Source: Eulemur rufifrons (lineage: Eukaryota; Chordata; Mammalia; Primates; Lemuridae). Taken from it: a stretch of 64,000 nucleotides of DNA. The notes beneath the pieces were generated by a model that did no database searches, was not told where the DNA came from, and saw only the letters and a list, made by a program, of their open reading frames with translations. The translations under genes and the position numbers were made by a program. How positions within the stretch are numbered: the stretch's first letter is position 1; every line of letters starts with the position of its first letter. Where the stretch lies: contig NC_091006.1 of NCBI RefSeq assembly GCF_041146395.1, positions 11,042,001-11,106,000 of the forward strand. Direction: 5' to 3'. Shown piece by piece: positions 10,452-21,960 of this stretch.

Positions 10452-10757
10452 TCTTTTTTTTTCAAGACAAGGTCTTGCTCTGTCACCTAGGCTGGAGTGC
10501 AGTCCAGCTCATAGCTCACTGCAGCCAAGAACTTCTGGGCCCAAGCAATCCTCCTACCTTAGCCTCCAGAATATCTAGAACTATAGGTGTGGGCCACAAG
10601 GCCAGGCTAATCTTTTATTTCTTTTATTTTTAATTTTTTTTAGATATGGTGTCTCACTATGTTGCCCAGGCTGGTCTTGAAGTCCTGACCTCACACCATC
10701 CTTCCACCTCAGCCTCTCAAAGTGCTGGGATTAAAGGCATGAACCACTGCATGAACC
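10452..10757 (-). repeat. AluJ-like SINE
   Basis: A dimeric Alu in reverse orientation with many substitutions (ggtcttgctctgtcacctag, then agatatggtgtctcactatg). It is older than its neighbour at 10853. The short flank ccagata recurs after it. Confidence 0.85.
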
Positions 10758-10852
10758 CAGATAGCATTTTACCTGAAAACATTTCAGTATGTATCTCTAA
10801 AAGGAAGGACTATTTTAAAAACATAACTCAAATCATACCTAAAAGAGTAACA

Positions 10853-11185
10853 GGCCGGGCGCGGTGGCTCATGCCTGTAATCCTAGCACTCTGGGAGGCC
10901 GAGGCGGGTGGATCGCTCAAGGTCAGGAGTTCGAGACCAGCCTGAGCAAGAGCGAGACCCCGTCTCTACTAATAATAGAAAGACATTATACGGACAACTA
11001 AAAATCTATATAGAAAAAATTAGCCGGGCATAGTGGCGCATGCCTGTAGTCCCAGCTACTCGGGAGGCTGAGGCAGGAGGATCGCTTAAGCTGAGGAGTC
11101 TGAGGTTGCTGTGAGCTAAGCTGACGCCACGGCACTCACTCTAGCCTGGGCAACAAAGTGAGACTCTGTCTCAACAACAAAAAAA
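10853..11185 (+). repeat. Young strepsirrhine Alu with 12-bp target duplication
   Basis: A full dimer starts ggccgggcgcggtggctcat and includes the lineage-specific linker (ggacaactaaaaatctatat) and right arm. It is flanked by aaaagagtaaca at 10841-10852 and 11186-11197, an exact target-site duplication. Confidence 0.95.
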
Positions 11186-11456
11186 AAAAGAGTAACAACA
11201 ATTTCTTTAAAATTATTAAATATCCATTCAGTGTTTAACTTACTAATTGTTTCATTAATGTCATCAATTTTTTTTAAAGTTTGACTAAATGAGTTACAAA
11301 TAAGGTCCAACTATTGCAATGAATTAATATGCCTTTTAAATCTCTTCTAACCTATAGATCCCACATCTCTTTTCCCTGCAAATTATTTTTCATTAAGTGA
11401 ATTTTTATTGAGTTCTTTATTTTTGCCAGTAAAATAGAGCCACCTAGGTCTGATTT

Positions 11457-12120
11457 TTGCCTGAGACGTCAAGTAATGAAACTCGGAAGGCAGCCCTTTA
11501 AAATGCAAGTTTTCACCATTATTAACAAAGGAAGTCCAAAAAAGAGATGAGGAAAAAGAATTTTAATGTTTTCATAAAAATTAAAATATTTTTAAGCATT
11601 AAAAAAAAGAGAGAGACTGAGGTGAAGATGTCCCTTCTCTCCTGCAGCTACAGAGCAAGGGATACTATTATGCATCATGAAATCAATCTAAAGAATTGGT
11701 TTTAATAAAGTGGCAGATTAAGAACATCCATCCTGTCCTGTGTAGCCAGGAGGCTCCAGTGAATGTTCCTGTTACCAGCCTGGTCTGTTCTCTGTTCATT
11801 TAAGTCTGTCCTTGAAGGATCATTTGAACAAAAGAGCCTGAGATTCTTTTAGAAATTGTTGCAATATCTGATGAAAAAGGAGCTCCCAAAGAAGCTTGCA
11901 TTCCGATTGGTTGTCTTCCTTGATTATTTGTTGCCATGGTGACGCAAAGGCAAACAGCATCTCTGTATGTTTTTAAAGAATAAATACTGGTAGGTTTTCT
12001 TTGACAAATCAGGAAAGGATCATTTATCTCCTTGCCCGAATATGATGAAATGAAATCCTAGCGCTCTCCTAGATTGATTTTTGACAAAGAAATTGAGAGA
12101 TTCGTGTAAGTTCACAAGCG
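11457..12120. repeat. Dispersed duplicated module, copy 1, with X-box and inverted CCAAT
   Basis: This segment matches 24919-25615 in the same orientation over most of its length. Shared landmarks are agccctttaaa, attaacaaaggaagt, cctggtctgttc, ctgtccttg-aaggat, gattggttgtctt and gttgccatggtgacg. The X-box gttgccatggtgac lies at 11930-11943 and ATTGG at 11906-11910. An A/T-rich TATA-like stretch follows at about 11970. No coding potential is seen. It may be an unrecognised LTR family or a duplicated regulatory element. Confidence 0.75.
11906..11943. promoter_or_regulatory. Inverted CCAAT box plus RFX/X-box
   Basis: ATTGG at 11906-11910 and gttgccatggtgac at 11930-11943 are separated by 19 bases. 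The same two motifs with the same spacing occur at 25397-25434. X-boxes bind RFX factors and CCAAT binds NF-Y; cooperative X/Y arrangements at about this spacing are known from MHC class II promoters, and X-boxes from ciliary genes. Function here is an inference. Confidence 0.5.
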
Positions 12121-12185
12121 TTTAGCAGAATGGAGGTGGCCGCTCCCGCAGGGCAATTACGTACTGCACTAACATTAAGCCCAGC

Positions 12186-12202
12186 GCGCCATCTGGTGGT
12201 CA
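12186..12202 (-). promoter_or_regulatory. CTCF-like motif, reverse orientation
   Basis: gcgccatctggtggtca differs from the strong reverse CTCF consensus at about three positions. It faces the forward site at 6173. Confidence 0.5.
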
Positions 12203-12344
12203 ATGAGAGGACAGCACGACCATGTCTACTGCGGGTAAAAGGCGATTCCCTCCCTTCCTTGCCATGCAGCCGGCTGCAGCCCTGGCAAATTCACACAACA
12301 GATTCGTTCCTGGTGGTCGCGGACTGATTGGGCCAGAACACTTG

Positions 12345-12650
12345 ACTGCCTTGACCAACAGAATATGACAGAAGTGACACTATGCCAATCCTGAAGCTAG
12401 CTTTTAAGAGGACCAGCACTTCCACCTTGATTTATTGGGCTCCTGAACGGCCATGTAAGAATTGCAGCTCCCCTCAGAGCTGGTTCTTTGAGAAGCCCAA
12501 GGAGAAATGAAGCTTCCAGACACGTGAGTCAAGAAGCCATCACAGAAGTGGATCCTCCAGCCCCCACCACGTGATGCCATGGGGAACAGAGATGAACTAT
12601 CCAGCCAGACCCTTTCCACATTCCTGACCCACAAAATTCTGAGCTTAGAA
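12345..12650 (+). repeat. MLT1-like (ERVL-MaLR) LTR
   Basis: 'accaacagaatatgacagaa', 'agaagtggatcctccagccc' and 'ttcctgacccacaaaattct' follow the 3' half of MLT1 LTRs in plus orientation. Confidence 0.55.
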
Positions 12651-12770
12651 AGAAAAATTGACCGTGCCCATTTTATAGAAGAGGAGACTGAGGTTCAGAG
12701 AGGTCCAGTTGATAGCCTAAGGTCACACACTGGTAACCTGCAAACAGCAAGAGATAGACTCCAAGCCTTT
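12650..12770 (-). repeat. MIR SINE fragment
   Basis: 'cccattttatagaagaggag', 'actgaggttcagagaggtcc' and 'aaggtcacacactgg' are the reverse-complement MIR core. Confidence 0.75.
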
Positions 12771-13564
12771 TTGAGCATTGCCATAAAGATTTTATGGCCT
12801 GTGACAGGTCCACTAAAAGCCCTGACTTCACCAATATACAATTCATACATGTAACAAAAAAACATTTGTGACCCCTAAGTCTATGGAAATAAATTAATTT
12901 TTTAAAAAATATTTCACAGCTTGTAAAGGAGAATCAGACCAGTGGCAAAGACCAGATTCCATATATTATCGTTCTGCTCAAGATAATTGTTTCCAATGGC
13001 CTCAAATAGCTGCTATGAAGATGGGGTAGTCACAGAAGCTAGCGACGGCCTAGAGACACCTTATGGAAACTCACAGCACCATCTGTGAAGTTGTCTTGCC
13101 AAAAAATGGAATCTAAATTTGATCGAGCTTCTAGTTCTAATTACTGGTTTACAGGATAAACAGGGAACACAGGAATACATTAAGAGACCCCACAGGGATG
13201 CAGTCAGCAAAATTCAGAATGTGGAAAAGCTACAGGACAAGTGATCTGGTTTCTCCAAAAAATAAATTGCAACAAATGGAATAATGATACATGTTACAAT
13301 ATGGATGAATCTTGAAAACATTATGCTAAGTGAAAGAAGGCAGACGCAAAAGCCCACATATTTTATGATTTCATTTATGAGATGTCCGCAATAGGCAAAT
13401 CTGTACAGACAGAAAGTAGACTAGTGGTTGTCAGGAGCTGGGGGAGGGAATGATGGGGTGTGATCGCTAACCGGCATGGGATTTCTTTTTGGAGTGATGA
13501 AAATGTTCTAGAATTAGATATTACTGATGATTGCACAACTCTGTGAATCTACTAAAAGCCATTG

Positions 13565-13888
13565 AACTGTATACTTTATTTATTTATCTATTTATTTTCA
13601 GAGACAAGGTCTCACTCTGTATCTCAGGCTGGGGCACAGGGGCATGATATAGCTGACTGCTACCTCTAACTCCTGGGCTCAAGTGATCCTCCCACCTCAG
13701 ACTTCTGAGTAGCTGGGACTACAGGAATGCACCACCATGTCCAGCTAATTTTTGTTTGTTTGTTTTTTGTAGAGATGGGGTCTTGCTGTGTTGCCCAGGT
13801 TGGTCTTGAATTCCTGGCTTCAAGCGATCCTCCTGCCTCAGCCTCCCAAAGTGCTGTGATTACAGGGGTGAGCCACTGTGCCCAGCCT
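13565..13888 (-). repeat. AluJ-like SINE
   Basis: A reverse-oriented dimer with an old spectrum of substitutions (gagacaaggtctcactctgt, agagatggggtcttgctgtg). It starts from a (TTTA)n-like tail. Confidence 0.85.
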
Positions 13889-13904
13889 GAATTGTAGACT
13901 TTAA

Positions 13905-14045
13905 ATGGGTGGAAGCCAGTGCATTAGTGCATGTCTATAGTCCCAGCTACTCAGGAGGCTGAGGCAGGAGGATGGCTTGAGCCTAGGAGTTTGAGGCCAG
14001 CCGGGCAACACGGCAAGACCTAAAAACGAATAAATAAATAAATAT
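13905..14045 (+). repeat. Alu monomer fragment
   Basis: 'gtcccagctactcaggaggc' to 'gcaacacggcaagacc' with an (AATA)n tail; only one arm is present. Confidence 0.7.
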
Positions 14046-14934
14046 TTGATTACATGATATATGAATTTACTCTCAGTAAGGCTGTTAAAAACAAATCACA
14101 AAGAAAAAAGGAGGGGAAGCTTTCTAAAGAGACTTGAAATGTTTTAATTGAATAAAATATATGGACATTTGAAAATATATGGACATTTAAATTTTTCCAT
14201 AACAAAAAGAAAGAAAAACTCTGAATGCTTAAGAATTATATCTAGAAGAGATCTTTAGGTGTAGGACTCACACATGGAACTGACCGGACGCAAATAAACC
14301 AAAAACCTACCAAGTATTCGATGGAGTTTCCTCACAAAAGAAACCACAAACCTGACCAATAAAAGACTAATTGATCAATAGCTCAGAGAGCTGAGCTGAC
14401 TTTTGCAGCTGCTTTTGCTCTAGTGCATTTGTTGATTCTGGGAGTGAGCAGGATGCTGAGAACCTGGGCTTTTTGCCAACTGAGAGCCACAAGGGGGTGA
14501 GAGATATAATCAGAGACTTTGGCAGAGACTTGGGAAGCCTCACGGGCACAGGTGTTTTCCCCTTAGGATACGTGCAATCTAGCAGGAGAAAACCTAAGCA
14601 GAAAGTGTCTGGAAAGCAGAGTGGAACTTTCCATAGTCTCACAGGTAGAGGGTAGAGTTCAGTATTCACTATGGAAGAGCCCAGAGTAGAGAGCAGATTC
14701 TCAGATGAGCATCTACAAGGGTGGTGGGGGAAGCAGAGCTAGATTAAGCATGACTGTGGCTGCAGCCCAGCCTTGACTTTGCATGATTCTGATTGGACAA
14801 CGATGTGCATCCAAACTCAATAAGCCTAGCACAGGGAAGACCAAGCCCCCTCTGAAGGAAGATTCATTATCTAAAATATCTACAATTATTAGACCCAATA
14901 ACCAGCATTCAGTCAAGCATTATTAAACATCCCA

Positions 14935-15720
14935 AAGAAAGAACCACATGAGAGAACACCAAAAGAAGAAAACAGATACCAGAAGCAGGCCCACCAATGA
15001 TTCAAATATTAGTTATCAGACAAGGACTTTAAAATAGCTATAATTTATATGTTCAAGAAAACAAAAGAAAGAATTGAGAACATAGATGAAAAGATGCATA
15101 AATTTAGTAAAGAATTGGAATGTGTAAAAGATTGAAATGGAAATTCCAGAACTGAAATTTTCAGTATCTGAAATGAAGAACTTATTAGATGGATTTAGCA
15201 GCAAATCAGACATAACAAAAGAAAAGACTAGCCGACTGAAAGGCACGTCAATAGAAAATGTCCAAACTGAAGAACAAATGAAAAAGGATTGAAAATAAAG
15301 AAACAAGCACTAGAGATACAAGACACACAACATAAAGGTCTAAAACACATATAATTGGAACCCCTGAGGAAGAGCAGAAAGGAAATGGGGAAGCAGCAAT
15401 ACTGGAGGATACAACAGCTGCAAATTTTCCAGAACTGATGAAAGACACAAATCCAACAAACCCAACAAGGCTTTCAAACCCAAAATAAAAGAAATACAAA
15501 GGAAACCACAGATAGGCACACTATAGTAAGACTCTAGATAGCCAAAGCCAAAGAGAAAAATCCCGAATGCAGCCAGATTTAAAAAGGCACATTACCTTCA
15601 AAGGAGAGACATTAAAGCTGACAGCCGGCTTCTCAAACACAAGGCAGTGAATTATATCTTTAAAATCCTGAAAAAAAGTACTGCCAACCTAGACTATATA
15701 CTCAATGAAAATAAGATCGT
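14935..15720 (+). repeat. L1/HAL1-like ORF1-region remnant
   Basis: A-rich plus-strand sequence in the style of old L1/HAL1 ORF1: 'caagaaaacaaaagaaagaa', 'ctgcaaattttccagaactg', 'gccaaagccaaagagaaa' and 'ggagagacattaaagctgac'. Many stops are present in all frames. Confidence 0.5.
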
Positions 15721-16152
15721 GATGTTCTGCAGTGCCAGCTTAAACATACTGTCCAAGATTTTCTTTAACTTTAGGACCTCAAACTAATAGTGAGCTATTT
15801 AATGAATAATCTTTGAACACCTGGCTAATTTCTAAGTATGGGTTTATAGGTAAGATTTTAAAAGAAAATGAAAAAGAGACACAGATTGCATGATCCTACC
15901 TGGATCATGAGCACAAACAGTAAAACCATCATTTGACTTTCTGTCTTCAAAATGACAAAAGGATCTTGAAGTATTTAGTCAGCTCTTAACAGGAAGTACT
16001 AAAAAGTTAGTCTTTACCTTCTGTGAAACCTGTCCAGGTAGAAGAGATTCCTTGCCTCACCAAAATACTCTTGTTTGAGAGGACTTAACTTTTTCTGACT
16101 TTGTGCTGACTTTTGTCATGTTATTAATTGTTCATTTAAAAAAACACACAGA

Positions 16153-16510
16153 GGCCGGGCACAGTGGCTCACGCCTCTAATCCTAGCACTCTGGGAGGCA
16201 GAGGCGGGTGGATCACTCGAGGTCAGGAGTTCAAGACCAGCCTGAGCAAGAACGAGAAGCCATCTCTACTAAAAAAAAAAAAAAAAAAAATAGAAAGAAA
16301 TTAGCTGGACAACTAAAAACATATAGAAAAAATTAGCCGGGCATAGTAGCACATGCCTGTAGTCCCAGCTACTTGGGAGGCTGAGGCAGGAGGATTGCTT
16401 GAGCCCAGGAGTTTGAGGTTGCTGTGAGCTAGGCTGACACCATGACACTCTAGCCCAGGCAACAGTGAGACTCTGTCTCAAAAAATAAATAAATAAATAA
16501 ATAAATAAAC
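16153..16510 (+). repeat. Strepsirrhine Alu with 11-bp target duplication
   Basis: A full dimer with a long internal A-run and lineage-specific linker, ending in (AAAT)n. It is flanked by aaacacacaga at 16142-16152 and 16511-16521. Confidence 0.92.
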
Positions 16511-16540
16511 AAACACACAGAAAGTTGTCACTTTTGTGTG

Positions 16541-17495
16541 TCCAAGAGCCTCAATGAACAGACTGTACCTGCTACTCTGAGCTATCGACACTTCAAGGAA
16601 TAGACTTGTGAGTTGAGGCTTTAGCAAAGGACTGAATTTCCTTACAGTTATCTTCTACTATATTTATTTTTAAGTATCTTTATTATCACTATAGTTAATA
16701 GGGTAGCCCAACTACAATGACTCCTTTCTCTTAGGCAATCGTGAGCCTATCTTAATCAAGTGACCAGTATCTCTGACAATTCTTTTTGATGTTGCCTTTC
16801 ATAAGATCAGACTGTAAATTCAGAAAAATTAAAAACCGTCAAGATGTTTGTACATCCAAGATAATCTTGGGCACTTCCGGAGTGGCCAAAACACTAAACA
16901 TCCGCTGCCTCACCTTGTCACCCACCGTAGGCAATGCATAAGCAGGAGGGATGCTAGAAATCACGGGTCTATTTGATAGGCTTGCATTTTTTAAACGATT
17001 CAACATTAGCATAAAAACTTCTCTGATGTTGAACACACAGTGTAGAAAATGCTATCACATTAAAAAGAGGAGCTCAGCCTTCCTCGGATTAATTTAATAA
17101 ATGCCATTATTATAAATATATTTCAGAAATTGTCCACTTTTGCTGGACGGAGCTGTGTCAGTGTCTTTGGTGTTCATAATCATTATATCTGTTCTTGCCC
17201 TCAGGGGAAACAGTGATCCAATTCTCTTGGAACAGTTATAGAGTATGCCCTAATAGAACATTCCACTGTCTTCTTACTAGATAGTATTAGTCACTGGAGT
17301 CAATTCATCAGCACTCCTCGGTCCTATCACCAATAGGTGATTTCTGATTTTCTTTCATGCTTTCCTGAAGGTTCAGCTGGAAACCACAGGCCAGAAATAG
17401 GGTCTGTCAGAGTCCAAAAGCCTCAATGAACAGCCTATACCTGATACCCTGAGCTATCAACACTTCAAGGAATAGACTCATGAGTTGGGGCTTTT
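16541..17495 (+). repeat. Pair of about 85-bp direct repeats about 870 bp apart
   Basis: 16541-16625 and 17410-17490 share most positions: gtccaa-agcctcaatgaac, then gagctatc, acacttcaaggaatagact and gagttg-ggctt. A further shared part (ggact-aat near 16635 and 17655, then cagttat) suggests the second copy is split by about 150 extra bases. The family is unknown. Confidence 0.6.
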
Positions 17496-18159
17496 CCGTG
17501 TAAACTGGCATCATCACCACAAGTAGACACACATGTCAGACTGTACCAGGAGCAGAACCAGGACTTCCAGAATTCCTCCCAGTCCATAAGTAGCTTATTT
17601 CGTGACAACTAACCCTCTATCTGATTAAAAAAAAAAAAAAAAGATTTTTTGCATAGGACTAAATGACATTGATGAAGGAAATCTACTTGCAGTTATTGAT
17701 TTTTTAATATTATTGAGAGTTGTTTTTCAAATGTTCTATCTTCTCATGGGCATAGGAGGAAGCTCTTTTCCTTTCTTCTTGACCTTCTGCTAACTGTCAA
17801 TTGAACATGTTATACTTGTGGAAATCGGAATGAAGGTCTTTCAATGGCATTTTTCCATATGACCCTTCAGAATTCTGGAAAAATATCCTGTGCCAAATCT
17901 TAACATAAATTATAAGCTAACAGATCATCAGAGGAACTTACATATTATAATAATTCTAATCTGGAATGCAAATGCATGCTTTTGTGATGGGCAAACCTTA
18001 GAAAAATCATAACCACTTCTTGACAAAGCACAGTGGATTGAGCTTGAATTTCACTAATCCTGGTTATAATACATCAATAAACAACCAAAGCATATTTACA
18101 TATATTATCTCTGGAAAAATTGTGATTCTGCTGAAAATATGAAAGATATCAGTTGAGTC

Positions 18160-18790
18160 TATCTAAACAACTACTTAGAATAAGCTCCCAGCCCCCACTG
18201 GATCCTCCCACAAGACCACGTTTACCTCCACCGCAAAGGGCAGTGACTTCTCCTACAGTTCACCCACCTCATGGAAATGGGAGTCCTGGCGGCCATGAAG
18301 GTCCCGTCTGTCTGCGTGGGCTCCAGGTGATCCTCGTGGGTCCCCATCCGCCCCGGCTTCCCCGCTCCCTATCCGTCTTCCCTTCCCCACACCTGCCCTG
18401 CTGACTCCAGCTCCACCCGCAGCTGCAGAGAGAGCAGCCCTGCAGAGATGCTTCAGCCCAGCTCGTACAGGTGCGTGTGGTCGAATCCCTGCCATCAATG
18501 CCTTATGAAATAGAACCGTCAGCTTTCTGTGCCAACGTGCCCAGACCTGGTACCTAGTTACTCAACCAAACACCGACCCAGGTGTGGCTGGCAAAGCATT
18601 TTGTAGATGTCATTGACATCCACAATCAGTTGGCTATAAGGAGATTATCCGAGATAATCTGGGTGAGCCTGACCGGTCAGCTGAAAGGCCTTCAGCGGGG
18701 CAGAGCTGAGCAAGAAGGAATTTTCCTGTTGAATGACAGCATCAACTCCGGCCCGAAAGTTTCCAGCCTGCTCCCAAAATGGCATAAGCC
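18160..18790 (+). repeat. Ancient LTR-like element
   Basis: The text 'ccacacctgccctgctgact', 'cccagctcgtacag', 'ccttatgaaatag', 'agcattttgtagatgtcatt' and 'agattatccgagataatctg' belongs to a dispersed old LTR-type family. Its open frames are accidental. Confidence 0.5.
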
Positions 18791-18794
18791 ATCT

Positions 18795-18915
18795 TGTGCA
18801 ATAAATAAATAAATACATAAATATATGTAAACACACATTTTTGTATGTATATGTATATCTGTACATGTGTGTATGTCTGTGTATACATATATATACACAT
18901 ACATGTACATATCAC
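18795..18915. repeat. AT/TG-rich low-complexity tract
   Basis: (AAAT)n is followed by imperfect (TATG/TGTA)n. Confidence 0.8.
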
Positions 18916-19274
18916 ATATGTCTCTCTGCCACTGGTTCTGTTCCCCCGGGAGCCATGACTGCCACCTAGATACATATGCGCACACATATCTCGCTCCCAG
19001 TGGCTCTCTTTCCCCGAGTGACCCGTGGCTAATACTCTCCCGGAGCAGAACCCCAGGAGATATTTTATTTTGCCAGTATTCTATTTCCCTACGTCTTCTT
19101 GAGTGTCTGTGTCTCTTATACTGAGAACTAACAACTCTCATTCCTGCATTCCTTCCTTTACCCCACAGACTTCCGAATAGCAGGCCCGGACATGCCCCGT
19201 GTGCTGTCGGTGACACAGAGGTGACAGTACTGATGCGGCTCCTGCCCTCACAGTCCGGGATGGCGGGGGAGAGG

Positions 19275-19800
19275 TGAGTATTAAACAAGTGTAGTAGTTA
19301 TCTGCCGCCACGTAACAGATCACCCCAAAACTTGTCGACTTAAAGCAATGAATGTGTATTATCGCACAGTGTCCAACAGTCAGGGACCCAGGTGAGGGTA
19401 ACTGGGTGTCCCTCGCTCTGATCCCTCCAAGACTACAGTCCGGAGTTGCTGAGGTGGTGTCTCTCCGGGCGGAAGATGTGTCTCCAGAGTCACCCACGTG
19501 GCAGTGGCAGCCCTCAGGGCCCTGCCGGCTGTGGCTGGCGACATCAGTCGCATGCCCCGCGAGCTCCTCCATGGTGCAGCGAGCTCAGCACGCGCCGGCT
19601 TCCACGGAGCAAGCAACGCAAGTTAGGACCAGCAAGGAAGAAGCCAGAGTCTTCCGGTAACCTGATCCCAGAAGTGACATCCCAGCCCTTTTGCCATATT
19701 CTCCTTGTTAGAAGCCTGTCACTAGGTCCAACCTACGTCCCAAGGGGCTTAGATCCCGGAAGGGCCTGAACACCAGGAGGCTGGCTGATCGGAGGCCATC
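19275..19800 (-). repeat. MLT1-like LTR
   Basis: 'tagttatctgccgccacgta', 'acagatcaccccaaaacttg' and later 'agaagtgacatcccagccct' are the reverse complement of an MLT1-type LTR. Its many CpGs are unusual for so old a repeat. Confidence 0.55.
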
Positions 19801-19843
19801 CTACCACCCGAACCGCGTTCAGGTGATAATAAATGTGACCACG

Positions 19844-19857
19844 GCGCCCTCTGCTGG
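19844..19857 (-). promoter_or_regulatory. CTCF-like motif, reverse orientation
   Basis: gcgccctctgctgg matches the CTCF core on the minus strand. Confidence 0.5.
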
Positions 19858-19974
19858 GAGACGGTGGCAAACAGCGTGACAAGGTGGGAAGTTTTACCTG
19901 GAACAGCGCTGGCTTCGTGGTTGTGTTGCCAGGTAAAACCCAGGTCACCCAGTTAAATTTCAATTTCAGATAAA

Positions 19975-19977
19975 CAA

Positions 19978-20011
<34 letters not shown>

Positions 20012-20035
20012 TTGGTATAAATATATATATTTGGA
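19975..20035. repeat. (TA)n/(TG)n microsatellite
   Basis: tatatatatg followed by about 10 TG units and a second (TA)n run. Confidence 0.9.
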
Positions 20036-20289
20036 ATATACTTATATTAATACTTTTTAAAAATCTTGTTGTTTATCCGAAGTTCACATTTAACGGGGCA
20101 CCCTATGTTTTTACTTGCTAAACGTGGCCACTTTTCTCCAGAGCACCATAGAGCACTGGCAGGGACCTGGGCTGGGGACCAGGGGATCAAAACTAGCCAG
20201 CAGGTTAGAGGCGAGGACACAGCAAATGACAAAGTCCTGGAGAGGAAGACATTGAGGCAGGATCAGCAAAATATGGGGAAAAGGACTGG

Positions 20290-20470
20290 GTTTCTGTTTA
20301 AATCCATAATAAATCATGTATTTAACACCTTTATCTTATTGTTGCCTGGGACCTCCCACAAGACTGAAGACTCCACAAAGACAAGGACTGTTGTAAGGTT
20401 TGTTCATTGCTGTGTCCCTAATACCTAGAAGATGACTTGGCACATAGTAGGTGCTCAAGAAACATTGGCT
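20290..20470 (+). repeat. L2 LINE 3' end
   Basis: 'actgaagactccacaaagac', 'attgctgtgtccctaatacc' and 'ggcacatagtaggtgctcaa' are the standard L2 3' wording. Confidence 0.75.
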
Positions 20471-20636
20471 GGCTGGGCAGGGTGGCTCATGCCTTTAGTC
20501 CTAACACTTTGGGAGGCTGAGGCAGGAGGATCGTTTGAGCACAGGAGTTTGAGGTTGCTGTGAGCTGGGCTGACGCCATGGCACTCTAGCTGGGGCAATA
20601 GAGCGAGACTCCGTCTCAAACAAAACAAAACAAAAG
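20471..20636 (+). repeat. Internally deleted Alu inserted in L2
   Basis: An Alu 5' start (ggctgggcagggtggctcat) joins directly to the strepsirrhine right-arm text (gaggttgctgtgagctgggc), so most of the dimer is missing. It ends in (CAAAA)n. Confidence 0.8.
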
Positions 20637-20874
20637 CAGAATTTCAGCTTTCTGGCTAGTGAGTCAAGGATGAGAGGAGGGTGGGAGGAGATGAGGCTGA
20701 AAGGAGGGCCAGAGGGGACATCCCTGGAATGGGGCCATGAGAGGAAAAGGGTTGGGAGGAAGACGTTGAGGTCAGTTTGAACATGGAAAGCGGGAAGTGC
20801 CCAGCAGACATCCAGGGAGGGACATGCAGGAGGTCTTTGGCCAGCCAAGCCTGGAGCTCAGAGAGTGGCCAGTG

Positions 20875-21060
20875 TGGTCGGCAGAATAATGTCCCCCAAA
20901 GCTATCCATGCCCTAAGCCACAGGAATGTTATGCTACTTGGCAAAAGGGACGGCACAGATGTGATTAAGTTAAAGCTCCAGAGATAGGGCGATTATCCTA
21001 GATTATGTGGCTGGACCGTTATAAACACAATGCTCTTTATGGTGTGGCTTGTAGCCATAG
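20875..21060 (+). repeat. MLT1-like LTR, 5' portion
   Basis: 'ggtcggcagaataatgtccc', 'cacagatgtgattaagttaa' and 'gcgattatcctagattatgt' follow the MaLR LTR order. Confidence 0.65.
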
Positions 21061-21061
21061 C

Positions 21062-21480
21062 ACTTGTGGACTCTGTTTCCCAAAAAGATGGGTTGAAGCC
21101 CTGTTTCCCAGTCCCTCAGAATGTGACCTTATTTGGAAACAGTTTGTTGCATATGTAATTAATTAAACTAAGATAAAGTCACACTGGAGTACAGTGGGGT
21201 CTTCATCCGATAGGACTGGGGTCCTTCTAAGAAGACAAAGTGAAGCCCCAAGGGCAGGACGCCATGGGGAGGCAAAAGCAGAGACTGCAGTTACGCGGCT
21301 GCAGGGGACACCAAGGCCACCACCAGAAGCTAGGAGGAGGGATTCTCCTTACAGTTTTCAGAGGGAGCAGGCACTGCCATCACCTTGGTTTCAGACTTCT
21401 AACTTCCAGAACTGCGAGACAGTAAGTTTCTGTTCTCTCAAGGCACCCAGTTTTTGGTACAGTAAGGAAAAGAGGTAGGC
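21062..21480 (+). repeat. MLT1-like LTR
   Basis: 'gaatgtgaccttatttggaa', 'ggactggggtccttctaag' and 'cttctaacttccagaactgc' give an almost complete MLT1 LTR directly after another one. Confidence 0.7.
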
Positions 21481-21689
21481 AGGAGCGAGAGACAGAGAGG
21501 GGCGACAATGGAAGGAGAGGTCAGAATTAGGGGCAGATTTGAAGACGTGACACTGCTGGCTTTGCAGATGGAGAAGAAACCAGGAGCCAAGGCATGCAGG
21601 TGGCCTCTTGAAGACAGAGAAGGCAAGAACATGCGTTCTTCCCCAGAGCTCCCAGAAGGAGTATCTCCTTGGTGGCAGCCCAGTGTGAC

Positions 21690-21960
21690 CCGCATCAGAC
21701 TGCTATCCTCTAGAATTGTAAGAGAAAAAACGTGTGCTGTTTGAGCCAGTTGGTTTGTGGTCATTTGTCACAGCAGCGAGAGGACATGAATACGGCTGGG
21801 CGGAAGACAAAGACGCAGGCAGAGAGACGCAGCTATGAGGGAGAGAAGCAGCAGGAGGGAACGGGACCTCCAGAACTGAGAAAATAAATTTGTGTTGACT
21901 CAAGCCAGTGTGTTTTTGGTAATTAGTCACAGCAGCCATAGGAAACGAGTGCAGGTCCCA
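21690..21960 (+). repeat. Further MLT1-like LTR 3' ends
   Basis: Two successive terminal segments are present: tgtgctgtttgagccagttg near 21735, and cagaactgagaaaataaatt followed by gtcacagcagccataggaaa near 21870-21945. Confidence 0.6.

Larger units (their letters stand above)
10265..11340. repeat. Ancient L1-like element carrying two Alu insertions
   Basis: The outer segments (10265-10450, 10760-10850, 11198-11340) join into one old LINE-like text, for example aacatttcagtatgtatctc and aaggaaggactattttaaaaaca. Two Alus are inserted in it. Confidence 0.55.
13255..14095 (+). repeat. Old L1 3' UTR with two Alu-family insertions
   Basis: The L1 text (gaatcttgaaaacattatgc, aagtgaaagaaggcagac, attgaactgtatactt) resumes after the insertions as ctctcagtaaggctgttaaa. 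An AluJ-like dimer (minus, about 13565-13888) and an Alu left-monomer fragment (plus, about 13905-14045) separate the parts. Confidence 0.75.

Noticed and set aside
18642..18660. GATA-containing palindrome agattatc-cga-gataatct
   Set aside because: Looks like a dimeric GATA site, but the same wording occurs in the consensus of the LTR family it lies in, so it is inherited from the repeat.
18692..19288. 198-codon minus-strand frame
   Set aside because: It runs through an AT/TG microsatellite (repeated HTHIC/YIY residues) and an LTR.
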